Assembly (NCBI GenBank): GCA_012837325.1
Contig: DURK01000082.1
Span: 1 to 33,829 of the forward strand
DNA: 33,829 nt
Source of the DNA: Clostridiales bacterium
GTDB lineage: Bacteria; Bacillota; Clostridia; Caldicoprobacterales; DTU083
Reading direction: 5' to 3'
The position numbers and the translations under genes are program-made. Position 1 is the stretch's first letter. Every line of letters starts with the position of its first letter. Shown piece after piece: positions 7,228-14,618 of this stretch. The notes under the pieces are model-generated. The model ran no database searches and was not told the DNA's origin. It saw only the letters and a list, made by a program, of their open reading frames with translations.

Positions 7228-8601
7228 TTGATCACATTCAGCGAAACCGGTTGGTATGGCGTAATCAGCGAAGATGTCGGCTTTGAAACCATCAGCATCG
7301 TTGCGCAGGCAGCAGCGGATTATCTGATGGATCATGGGAATACAGGCCCGGTGGTACTGGGGTACGATACCCGCTTTCTTTCCAGAGAATATGCATGGTG
7401 CATCCAGCGGGTGCTGACTGCCAACCGGATCCAGGTATTTCTGCATAAAAAACCGATCCCCACTTCCTTTCTCAGCATGTCTGTTTCGGCTTATCAAGCT
7501 GTTTTGGGTATCATGGTAACCGGTGAAGGACGTCCTGCCAGATATTCCGGACTGACCTTCCGGCTGCCATCCGGCTGTCCGGTATCAAAGGAGTGGATGG
7601 ACAGTCTCTTTCAGCATCTTTACAGAAGATATCCCAGAAGCTCGGAAGACAGCAGACACCTGCTGCACTACATCGATTTTTTTCCCGAATATACGGCTGG
7701 CCTAATGGAGAATCTGCAAATCGAATGCATCCAAAAAGCAAAACCCTATCTAGCCAGTGACAGCTTCTTCGGGAGTGTCGGTACTTATTTACAGGAGTTG
7801 GTGAGAACTCTGGGCATCAACGGGATTCATATCCGTACCAAGCCCAATCCAGGCTTTATGGACTGTGTTCCTCAGCCAAATGAACGGAATATGTCCTCCC
7901 TGTCCAAGCTGGTGGTACAGAAGAAAGGAGACATAGGTCTGTTCTTTAATGGAGACGGCAGTGCCATAGGAGCCGTATCTTCTCAGGGGCAGATTATACG
8001 CAATGAATGGGCAATGGCAGCTGTATTGGATGAATGGCTGCAAAGCAGGGGAAAGGAGTTTGATATTTATACCGAGATCTATACGCCGGAGTTGATTCAT
8101 CCCCTCCTGGCATGCCATGATTTGGAAGCCTTTCCCCTGCATCAACTGAAAGAAGAGAACAGGCAGCTGGACAGGGCTGTTATCTGGGATCGATACGGCC
8201 TGCGCTTTGGATGCTTTTTGCCGGATTGGGATGCGGTCTTTCAGGGGATGCTGCTTGTGCAGGCGGTGTGCAGATACGATCTGAACTGGCAGCGGTTTTT
8301 GGATCAGATGAATGGCTACACCCAGGGAAGGATACATGAACAAAAGGTCATCAGCATGGATGTCCGCTGCTGGGAGGAAAAGCAAAAGAAACTCCTGGAA
8401 AAGTTGGAGGAGATCTATCCAAAGGGATTGAATCAAGTAATAGAGGAAGGACAGGATACAAAGCTGGTATTTCAAGACAGCAGCTGGCTGGGCTTTCATT
8501 ACAATGAGCGGGAAAGCAGCTTGTTCTTATATCATGATGCCGAATCCGGGCAGAAGGCAGAAAAAATGCTGACAGAGCTGATTGGATGGTTTACAGAATA
8601 G
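7228..8601 (+). CDS. Degenerate phosphohexomutase-like protein (probable pseudoenzyme)
   Basis: A 457-residue protein that follows the alpha-D-phosphohexomutase layout over its first half. 'TGWYGVISEDVGFET' corresponds to the family's N-terminal GT.GWRG motif, and 'VVLGYDTRFLS' is well kept. The catalytic TASHNP loop, however, reads 'TGEGRP', with Glu100 where the phosphoserine should be. The metal-binding DGDxDR loop reads 'NGDGSA' (about 241-246), losing two Asp and the Arg. The protein is therefore probably catalytically dead but may still bind sugar phosphates or partners. I chose TTG 7228 because GGAGG (7215-7219) is well spaced; GTG 7219 would overlap it. A TATAAT at 8696-8701 downstream may serve the next gene. 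Confidence 0.8.
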   Translation: MITFSETGWYGVISEDVGFETISIVAQAAADYLMDHGNTGPVVLGYDTRFLSREYAWCIQRVLTANRIQVFLHKKPIPTSFLSMSVSAYQAVLGIMVTGEGRPARYSGLTFRLPSGCPVSKEWMDSLFQHLYRRYPRSSEDSRHLLHYIDFFPEYTAGLMENLQIECIQKAKPYLASDSFFGSVGTYLQELVRTLGINGIHIRTKPNPGFMDCVPQPNERNMSSLSKLVVQKKGDIGLFFNGDGSAIGAVSSQGQIIRNEWAMAAVLDEWLQSRGKEFDIYTEIYTPELIHPLLACHDLEAFPLHQLKEENRQLDRAVIWDRYGLRFGCFLPDWDAVFQGMLLVQAVCRYDLNWQRFLDQMNGYTQGRIHEQKVISMDVRCWEEKQKKLLEKLEEIYPKGLNQVIEEGQDTKLVFQDSSWLGFHYNERESSLFLYHDAESGQKAEKMLTELIGWFTE

Positions 8602-8755
8602 ATAAATTCGAAAACAAGCAGGAATCAGTGCGCAAACGTCGAATACAAATCCTTGTCTTATAGGCAGCCATGGTTTTATTTTATAGAATCGGGTATATAA
8701 TAGCTAAAATTATGCTTAGCAATGAATGAGGCACTAATTTCTGGAGGGATCATGT

Positions 8756-9115
8756 ATGGCTTACAAAAAATGTCCGCGTTGCAGCTTGAACTATATCAAA
8801 AGCACCGATGTACTGTGCAAAATTTGCCTGAAAGAGGTTGAAGAGGCTTTGCGGAGCAATGATGAGGAAGAAGAATACGATATTTGTCCGGAATGCGGCG
8901 AGCATATCATAAGAGTGGGAGAAGAGATGTGTTACCAATGTATGCTGGAGGAAAATAAGGACGAGGTAGGTTCAGAGGAAAACAAAGGCGAAGATGAATG
9001 GGATAAAATTGAAGATGAGGCCGTGGATGGCGTGCTTTATGACGACGATGAGGAAGAAGTCGAACAATTGACGGTGATCGATCTGGAGGAGGAAGCGGAA
9101 GAGGAAGAAGAATAA
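8756..9115 (+). CDS. Acidic protein with paired zinc-ribbon motifs
   Basis: A 119-residue protein of unknown function. Eight cysteines form two CxxC pairs of pairs: C6/C9 with C21/C24 and C44/C47 with C59/C62, two likely zinc ribbons of near-equal spacing. From about residue 65 to the end the chain is strongly acidic, finishing in a run of Glu. There is no signal peptide or membrane segment. ATG 8756 has GGAGGG seven bases upstream. The gene lies 57 bases before veg and may be cotranscribed with it. A nucleic-acid- or protein-binding regulatory role would fit zinc ribbons, but nothing in the sequence fixes it. Confidence 0.8.
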   Translation: MAYKKCPRCSLNYIKSTDVLCKICLKEVEEALRSNDEEEEYDICPECGEHIIRVGEEMCYQCMLEENKDEVGSEENKGEDEWDKIEDEAVDGVLYDDDEEEVEQLTVIDLEEEAEEEEE

Positions 9116-9172
9116 TAAAAAGGCCGGCGGTTAAACTAATCCCAATTACCAAAATGAACGGGATGTGATGCC

Positions 9173-9439
9173 TTGATTGATGCGACAGCTTTGGCAAGTA
9201 TTAAAAGGGTTGTGGAGTCCAATGTCGGGCAGAAGGTGAGGCTGAAGGCCAACCGCGGACGGAAGAAATCCTACATTAAGGAAGGTGTGATTGCCGATAC
9301 CTATCTGAACCTCTTTACAGTTCAGGTTGATATTGATACCAAGTCCGTACTGACCCTGTCCTATACCTATTCGGATGTTCTGACATCCAATGTGGAGCTG
9401 ATTGTTTGCAGCAATAATCAAAAAATATGCGTTGGTTGA
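9173..9439 (+). CDS. veg: Veg protein (DUF1021 family)
   Basis: An 88-residue basic protein matching Veg over its whole length. 'IKRVVESNVGQKVRLKANRG' corresponds to the conserved N-terminal helix and LKANGGR strand, and 'LSYTYSDVLTSNVEL' to the conserved SYSYaDVLTETVEL. In B. subtilis, veg is highly expressed, lies between ksgA/yabG and sspF-ispE, and affects biofilm formation and spore outgrowth. The start is TTG 9173, the only in-frame choice that gives the standard length, with a modest GGGATGTG site upstream. A strong terminator follows. Confidence 0.9.
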   Translation: MIDATALASIKRVVESNVGQKVRLKANRGRKKSYIKEGVIADTYLNLFTVQVDIDTKSVLTLSYTYSDVLTSNVELIVCSNNQKICVG

Positions 9440-9462
9440 AGGGTCGACCACGCTGAACTCAT

Positions 9463-9489
9463 AAAAAAGAAGGCGTGCCTTCTTTTTTT
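9463..9489 (+). terminator. Intrinsic terminator after veg
   Basis: GAAGGC (9469-9474) and GCCTTC (9477-9482) form the core, extended by A6 upstream and T7 downstream. The symmetry would allow termination in both directions. Confidence 0.88.
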
Positions 9490-9568
9490 ATTCATATTTT
9501 GAAGCCTCCCCTACTATTATATAATATGAAAATTTATGGACAAATAATGTTTGGGAGGAGGAGCAACA

Positions 9569-11134
9569 TTGGCGATAGAATATAGCAGGGACTTGCTGAG
9601 GCTGGATCAGGTGGTCAGTGAGGAATCATCCCAGGCTCTGGTGGAAGGGGAAATCAGTGTACCGGAAACCAATGCACCCATTGCCAAAATATTGGACGTC
9701 AATGCACAAGCGGTTATTTCCAGCCGCGAAGTCATTCAGGATAAGGTCATGGTGGAAGGGATCCTCCGCTATGACATCCTGTATGTTCCGGAGGACGACA
9801 GGGTGATCGATTCTCTGGATGCCGAGATCGGATTTACCCAGTATCTTGACCTGCCGGGTGCCAGACCCAAGATGGCATCCCGTCTTGCACTGAATGTGGA
9901 GCATGTGGATTATGAATTGCTTTCCGGCAGAAAGGTCAGTGTCAAATCTGTTTTGGATCTTTCCGGTCAGGTCAGCCAGGTGATGGAAATGGAGGCCGTA
10001 ACGGAGTTTTCCGATGCCGAGGATGTGGAGGTTCTGCAGGATCACATCCGGATAACGGCCAATGCAGGAGCAGGTCATTCCCAGACCATGGTTCGGGAGG
10101 ATCTTGAGCTGGCAGAGTCCATGCCGTCCATAGTGAAAATTCTCAGAAGGAATACCAGGATCCGGATAAACGAAAGGAAGGCGGCAGACAACAAGGTGGT
10201 GGTGCATGGGGAGGTGGATGTGAAGCTGCTTTATCTTTGTGAGGACGAGGATGAGCCCATTCAATATCTGTCTCACAGCATTCCTTTCAGCCATGTGGTG
10301 GAGATTCCCGGGGCTTATCAGGGCATGGAATGCTTTGCTGATGCAGTGGTATCGGAATTTTACGCTGATCCCAGGGAAGACATCAACAACGAATTGCGGA
10401 TCATTGATACCGAACTGGTTATTGATTTGGATGCTCAAATTTTTGAAGCACAGGAAGGGGAGATCCTGGCAGATGCTTACAGCCCCAATCGTACCCTGAC
10501 CTTGAAAAAAAGGAAAATCAAGACCAGACAGTTTATAGGTGAAAGTCAGGGGCAAACCACCATAAAGGAAAGCGTCACCTTTCCCGATGGGGTATCCAAG
10601 GCAAGAAAAATCCTTTATGTAGATGCCCATCCCATCGTCACCGATGATCGAATCGAGGAAGGAAGGGTTATGATAGAAGGCATTCTCAGCGCTCAGATTG
10701 TCTACCAGACAAATGACCCTGCTCTGCCTGTTGGGAGCTTTCAGGAAGATTTTCCTTTCCGCCATATCCTGGAGGTAGACGGTGCGCAATCGCATATGGA
10801 CTGCAGCAGCGAGGCTGTGGCGGAGCATGTCGGTCACACCCTGCTGGCCCAGGATGAAGCGGAGCTGAAGATACTCGTTCTTTGCCGCACCTCGGTTTTC
10901 CAAACCATGGAGAAGGAAGTCATAATCAGTGTGGAAGAGCTGGAAGAAGCAGCCGGCAGGGAGGCGGGAATCTATATCTACTATGCACAAGCTGATGATA
11001 CCCTTTGGTCCATTGCCAAAAAATACAACACAACCATTTCAAGCATTGTAAAATACAATACCCTGGAAGGGGATGTGTTGGCTCCGGGTACCAGACTGTT
11101 GATCTATAAGAAGCTGGACAGCTCCTTTGCTTGA
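9569..11134 (+). CDS. sipL: SipL-like spore coat morphogenesis protein (DUF3794 repeats and LysM)
   Basis: A 521-residue protein with several DUF3794-type repeats (about 20-430; repeated 'VMVEGILRYDILY' and 'VMIEGILSAQIVY' strands) and a C-terminal LysM domain (about 467-515) with 'ADDTLWSIAKKYNTTISSI'. This is the architecture of Clostridioides difficile SipL, which binds the ATPase SpoIVA through LysM to attach the coat around the forespore. No signal peptide is present, as expected for a mother-cell cytosolic protein. TTG 9569 is preceded by GGGAGGAGG; TTG 9551 would overlap that site. A TATAAT at 9520-9525 may be the -10, with no convincing -35. Confidence 0.88.
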   Translation: MAIEYSRDLLRLDQVVSEESSQALVEGEISVPETNAPIAKILDVNAQAVISSREVIQDKVMVEGILRYDILYVPEDDRVIDSLDAEIGFTQYLDLPGARPKMASRLALNVEHVDYELLSGRKVSVKSVLDLSGQVSQVMEMEAVTEFSDAEDVEVLQDHIRITANAGAGHSQTMVREDLELAESMPSIVKILRRNTRIRINERKAADNKVVVHGEVDVKLLYLCEDEDEPIQYLSHSIPFSHVVEIPGAYQGMECFADAVVSEFYADPREDINNELRIIDTELVIDLDAQIFEAQEGEILADAYSPNRTLTLKKRKIKTRQFIGESQGQTTIKESVTFPDGVSKARKILYVDAHPIVTDDRIEEGRVMIEGILSAQIVYQTNDPALPVGSFQEDFPFRHILEVDGAQSHMDCSSEAVAEHVGHTLLAQDEAELKILVLCRTSVFQTMEKEVIISVEELEEAAGREAGIYIYYAQADDTLWSIAKKYNTTISSIVKYNTLEGDVLAPGTRLLIYKKLDSSFA

Positions 11135-11198
11135 TATTCATAGAATAACAAGCTTGCTGAAGCGGAACAGGCGGCATCAATCGAAAGAAAGAGGAAGG

Positions 11199-11228
11199 GC
11201 TGCAGAACTCTGCAGCTTTTAATTTTTT
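11199..11228 (+). terminator. Intrinsic terminator after sipL
   Basis: GCTGCAG (11199-11205) pairs with CTGCAGC (11210-11216) over a 4-base loop, followed by TTTTAATTTTTT. Confidence 0.85.
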
Positions 11229-11247
11229 AAATGGACTTGTGATGGGA

Positions 11248-11276
11248 TGGAGAAAACAAGGTTTTTGTTGTATAAT
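11248..11276 (+). promoter_or_regulatory. Sigma-A promoter for ispE
   Basis: TGGAGA (11248-11253, 4/6) and a perfect TATAAT (11271-11276) are 17 bases apart, about 50 bases before the ispE start. Confidence 0.6.
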
Positions 11277-11329
11277 GAGTAAACGATCAATCTCATCATA
11301 ACAATGACTTTCTTCAAACAGGAGGATTT

Positions 11330-12217
11330 ATGGGCGCAATCAGGCTCAGGGCACCGGGCAAGATTAACTGGACTCTGGATGTTACAGGCAGACGGCCGGA
11401 CGGTTACCATGAGGTGGAAATCCTCATGCAGTCCATCAGCCTGTGGGACGACATTGTGCTGACCGAATGCGATGCAGGCATTCAAGTATGCGGAAATGCG
11501 GCGGAAATGCCTCTGGATGAAAGCAATCTGGCAGCAAAGGCTGCCAGGCTGATCCAAGACCAGTTTGGAATCACAAGAGGGATCCGCATCGATATAACAA
11601 AGCGCATCCCGGTTGCAGCGGGACTGGCGGGAGGCAGCACCAATGCGGCAGCCGTACTGGCAGGATTGAATGCCTTATGGGGCCTGGGGCTTTCCCGTTC
11701 CCGGCTGGCTGAGCTGGGCACCGCTCTTGGTGCGGATGTGCCCTTCTGCATTTACGGAGGTACAGCGGCTGCCCGGGGGATTGGAGAAAAGATCACCCCT
11801 CTGCCGCCTCTGGAGGGAATCTCCCTGGTTTTGATAAAGCCGCCCTTTGGCGTATCCACTGCATCGGTTTACCAGAGCCTGAAGGTGGACCGGATTCCTC
11901 TTCATCCCAATTGGAAAAAGGCTTACGATTTACTGGCAGCAGGAAATTTCCATTCCCTCCGCTGCCATATGGGCAATGTACTGGAGCTTGTCACAATAAA
12001 CAAGCATCCGGAAATCAAGGAGATCAAAGCATGCCTTGACAAGGCGGGCGCATCCGTCACCATGATGACCGGAAGCGGTCCTGCCGTATTTGGGGTTTTT
12101 GAAGCTGCCGCCCATGCGCAAAAAGCTGCAGAAAAGCTGAAATCTGTTTATTCGCAGGTATATTGCGTATCAACCTGCAGCACAGGGGTGGAAATCACAG
12201 AAGGAGGAAGCCTATGA
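11330..12217 (+). CDS. ispE: 4-diphosphocytidyl-2-C-methyl-D-erythritol kinase IspE
   Basis: A 295-residue GHMP kinase. The N terminus has 'RAPGKINWTLDVTGRRPDG', containing the substrate-binding Lys/Asn region. The ATP loop is 'PVAAGLAGGSTNAAA', 'LGADVPFCIYGGTA' holds the catalytic Asp, and the C-terminal glycine motif is 'MMTGSGPAVFG'. It phosphorylates CDP-ME in the MEP pathway of isoprenoid synthesis. ATG 11330 has AGGAGGA upstream. Its stop overlaps the start of the next gene as ATGA, so the two are translationally coupled. Confidence 0.95.
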   Translation: MGAIRLRAPGKINWTLDVTGRRPDGYHEVEILMQSISLWDDIVLTECDAGIQVCGNAAEMPLDESNLAAKAARLIQDQFGITRGIRIDITKRIPVAAGLAGGSTNAAAVLAGLNALWGLGLSRSRLAELGTALGADVPFCIYGGTAAARGIGEKITPLPPLEGISLVLIKPPFGVSTASVYQSLKVDRIPLHPNWKKAYDLLAAGNFHSLRCHMGNVLELVTINKHPEIKEIKACLDKAGASVTMMTGSGPAVFGVFEAAAHAQKAAEKLKSVYSQVYCVSTCSTGVEITEGGSL

Positions 12218-12975
12218 CTGGAATCAATGCAGTTGTTTTGGCCGGTGACAGCAAGAGAGGATCGGTTCAGGAAGGCGTGGACAACAAGTCGTTTCTTCTC
12301 ATCAACGGGAAACCCATGGTGGAATATGTAATCGACGCTCTGCGGGAATCCTCTGCGATAAACGAGATTTCCATTACCGGACCGTCAGACCTTTTGAAAA
12401 AGCATCTTGGCGGGAAGGTTGACCATTATGTAGAAGACAGGGGGTCCCTCTTCGATAATGTAAAAGCAGGCATAGCCCCCTTTGCCAACGATCGGGCGGT
12501 GCTCATTGTAACCTCTGATATTCCAATGATAACCGGCTGGATGATTACAGACTTCATCCAGCGCTGTATGCACCAGGGAGGAGATTTTTGTTACCCTATT
12601 GTGGAGAAAAGGCTGAATGAAGAGCGTTTCCCCGGGGTGGAGCGCACCTATGTCCGACTGAAGGATGGCACCTATACAGGAGGAAATGTGCTTTTTCTGA
12701 ACCCTGCTGTGATCGGCCCCTGTGAGGAATTTGCGAAAAAGGTAATCGCCTTTCGGAAACAACCACTGAAGACAGGCAGGATGCTGGGAGTGAAGTTTCT
12801 TGCAGGACTGATGCTGGGCATCCTGACCGTTCCCAAGGTGGAGGAACGCTTCTGCAAGCTGCTGGATCTTCAGGCCTCAGCCATTATCGTGCCTTATCCG
12901 GAAATCGGAAATGATGTCGACAAACCCAGTGATTTGGATATGGTGCTTGAGTATTTCCGCACCCAAAGTGCTTAG
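12214..12975 (+). CDS. MobA-like nucleotidyltransferase-family protein
   Basis: A 253-residue protein with a GT-A nucleotidyltransferase fold signature: 'GINAVVLAGDSKRG' at the N terminus, 'DNKSFLLINGKPMVEYVID' with the usual Lys before the GKP turn, and 'LIVTSDIPMI' with an Asp in the metal-binding position. The C-terminal part holds 'EIGNDVDKPSDLDMV', a common end motif of the family. The RMG of IspD and the classic GGxSxRMG of MobA are not intact, so the substrate is unclear. ATG 12214 has AAGGAGGAAG upstream and overlaps the ispE stop by four bases. The coupling suggests a linked function, for example nucleotide-sugar or isoprenoid-carrier metabolism, but this is inference. Confidence 0.82.
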   Translation: MTGINAVVLAGDSKRGSVQEGVDNKSFLLINGKPMVEYVIDALRESSAINEISITGPSDLLKKHLGGKVDHYVEDRGSLFDNVKAGIAPFANDRAVLIVTSDIPMITGWMITDFIQRCMHQGGDFCYPIVEKRLNEERFPGVERTYVRLKDGTYTGGNVLFLNPAVIGPCEEFAKKVIAFRKQPLKTGRMLGVKFLAGLMLGILTVPKVEERFCKLLDLQASAIIVPYPEIGNDVDKPSDLDMVLEYFRTQSA

Positions 12976-12997
12976 TGTGCAATTTTCCATTCCATTT

Positions 12998-13026
12998 GTA
13001 TAAACTTCCGTATACCTGTCAATACT
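12998..13026 (+). promoter_or_regulatory. Sigma-F-type promoter for spoIIR
   Basis: GTATA (12998-13002), a 15-base spacer and GTCAATACT (13018-13026) match the forespore sigma-F consensus (GYATA, GGnnAnAnT) with one mismatch at the second -10 position. spoIIR is a known sigma-F target in B. subtilis. Confidence 0.65.
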
Positions 13027-13059
13027 CGTTAATAGAAAAGTGATACGGGGGGCTTACGA

Positions 13060-13089
13060 ATGAAGCGGTATGAAATGAAGCGGTATGAA
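13060..13089 (+). repeat. 15-base tandem duplication at the spoIIR start
   Basis: The first 15 bases of spoIIR (start codon and codons for KRYE) are repeated exactly at 13075-13089, giving two in-frame ATG codons and an N terminus of MKRYEMKRYE. The upstream ATG has the better-placed GGGGGG ribosome site. Confidence 0.9.
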
Positions 13090-13689
13090 TGGATTTTTGC
13101 ATTTCTGGCACTATTGATGATTCTCCTCACGGCTGCCAATGAAATAGACCAGTCAACCTATGGCGATGATTTAATCCGTCTGCACGTGATTGCAAACAGT
13201 GATTCACCGGAAGATCAGGCATTAAAGCTGCAGGTTCGAGACCGGTTGCTGTTAACCTTTGGCGAGACTTTCCGGGAAGTCCGGTCCATGGAGGAAGCCC
13301 GCGGCATCATCCAAGCCAATCTGGCAGCATTGGAGCAGACTGCCTGTGTGGAAATTGAAAACCAGGGTTTTTCTTATCCGGTAGAGGCAAAGCTGGGCAT
13401 CTACCCCTTTCCAACCAGAGTGTATGGTGACCTGGTTTATCCGGCCGGCAATTACGAAGCCCTTCGGGTTGTGATCGGAGAAGGGAAGGGTGCCAATTGG
13501 TGGTGTGTCATGTTTCCCCCCCTCTGCTTTGTAGATGTTTCCTCCGGTGCTGCCAAACAGCCGCAGCAGGAAAACCCGAAGGAAGCAGATCTGTCCAGCC
13601 CGTCCATTGGAGAGGAAAATACCATCGTCTATACCTTTAAAGCAGCCCAATTATGGAAAAGCTTCCGGGAATGGATTGGCAGCTTCTAA
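13060..13689 (+). CDS. spoIIR: Stage II sporulation protein R
   Basis: A 209-residue protein with one N-terminal hydrophobic segment (about residues 11-27) and the family core 'DLIRLHVIANSDSPEDQALK', 'GNYEALRVVIGEGKGANWW' and 'CVMFPPLCFVD'. SpoIIR is made in the forespore under sigma-F, exported to the intermembrane space, and triggers SpoIIGA to process pro-sigma-E in the mother cell. A sigma-F-like promoter stands just upstream, which fits that role. The linker after the core is Gln/Glu/Ser-rich. A terminator follows, so the gene is monocistronic. Confidence 0.95.
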   Translation: MKRYEMKRYEWIFAFLALLMILLTAANEIDQSTYGDDLIRLHVIANSDSPEDQALKLQVRDRLLLTFGETFREVRSMEEARGIIQANLAALEQTACVEIENQGFSYPVEAKLGIYPFPTRVYGDLVYPAGNYEALRVVIGEGKGANWWCVMFPPLCFVDVSSGAAKQPQQENPKEADLSSPSIGEENTIVYTFKAAQLWKSFREWIGSF

Positions 13690-13740
13690 CATTTTATTCC
13701 GGGCAAGAGGTTGCTCAGGCAAATTGTATAAGTACAAGCA

Positions 13741-13781
13741 GGAAGGAAAGTTCCTTAAACAGGGACCTTCCTTCCTTTTTT
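13741..13781 (+). terminator. Intrinsic terminator after spoIIR
   Basis: GGAAGGAAAGTTCC (13741-13754) and GGGACCTTCCTTCC (13762-13775) pair with one mismatch and one G-U, followed by T6. Confidence 0.85.
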
Positions 13782-13891
13782 GTGTAAAAAGTTGGAATGC
13801 CTTTTGGTGAATAACCTGTTCCTGGCTGGCAAAAAATACTTCCAAAGTGATGTGACACCTTCAACGCCAAGCGAGAGAAAGGAAGAAAAAT

Positions 13892-14605
13892 ATGGGTTAT
13901 AAGCAAAGGCTTCTCATTGTTTCCATACTCGTGATCTTATTTATCGGCCTCGGTATGACAGCTCAATTGCATTCCAGGGGCAGACAGACCGTGGAAGCAG
14001 CCAGCCTGTATTGGGGTTCTACCGGCAGCAAGGTAACGGAAGTGCAAAGAAAGCTGAAGCAATGGGGCTACTATGACGGACCGATTGACGGCGTCTATGG
14101 CCAGGCCACCTACGATGCGGTGATTTGGTTCCAAAGAAAACATGGACTGAAGCAGGATGGTGTAATTGGAACCCAGACAGCCAATGCAATGGGGGTAACG
14201 CTCACGTCCGGTGCAGCGGCACCTTCTTCCGCCGGGAAGAGCACCAATGCCGGTTCCAATGATGTGTATCTTCTGGCTGCTGCCATACATGGGGAAGCCC
14301 GGGGGGAACCGTATATTGGGAAGGTTGCTGTGGGAGCCGTTATTTTAAACCGGGTCCGGCACCCGGATTTTCCCAATACCATTGCAGGTGTGATTTACCA
14401 GCCCCTGGCATTTACAGCTGTGGCGGATGGACAGATCAACCTTGCACCGGATGAAGAATCCATACGTGCGGCACGGGACGCATTGAATGGCTGGGATCCA
14501 ACCTATGGAGCCATCTATTATTACAACCCTGCAAAGGCAACCAGCAGCTGGATTTGGAGCAGGCCTGTTCATATTGTCATCGGACAGCACAGGTTTGCCA
14601 CTTGA
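13892..14605 (+). CDS. sleB: Spore cortex-lytic enzyme SleB
   Basis: A 237-residue exported protein. An N-terminal hydrophobic signal (about 5-25) is followed by a PG_binding_1 domain (about 41-98; 'VTEVQRKLKQWGYYDGPIDG'). The C-terminal Hydrolase_2 (SleB) domain is about 124-237, with the catalytic Glu in 'AAAIHGEARGEPYIGKVAVG' and 'AVILNRVRHPDFPNTIAGV'. SleB is a lytic transglycosylase that degrades spore cortex peptidoglycan at muramic-delta-lactam during germination. It is followed by ypeB after 13 bases, the conserved sleB-ypeB operon. A sigma-G-like -35 (GAATA, 13809-13813) is present but the -10 is poor. Confidence 0.94.
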   Translation: MGYKQRLLIVSILVILFIGLGMTAQLHSRGRQTVEAASLYWGSTGSKVTEVQRKLKQWGYYDGPIDGVYGQATYDAVIWFQRKHGLKQDGVIGTQTANAMGVTLTSGAAAPSSAGKSTNAGSNDVYLLAAAIHGEARGEPYIGKVAVGAVILNRVRHPDFPNTIAGVIYQPLAFTAVADGQINLAPDEESIRAARDALNGWDPTYGAIYYYNPAKATSSWIWSRPVHIVIGQHRFAT

Positions 14606-14618
14606 AAGGGAGGATCAT

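Noticed and set aside
9626-10990. A 454-residue open frame on the minus strand opposite sipL
   Set aside because: It has no family signature, and sipL on the plus strand has clear DUF3794 and LysM domains with a ribosome site. It is a frame shadow.
14487-14618. Longer start for ypeB inside sleB
   Set aside because: No ribosome site, and the extra residues precede the membrane anchor without similarity to YpeB.
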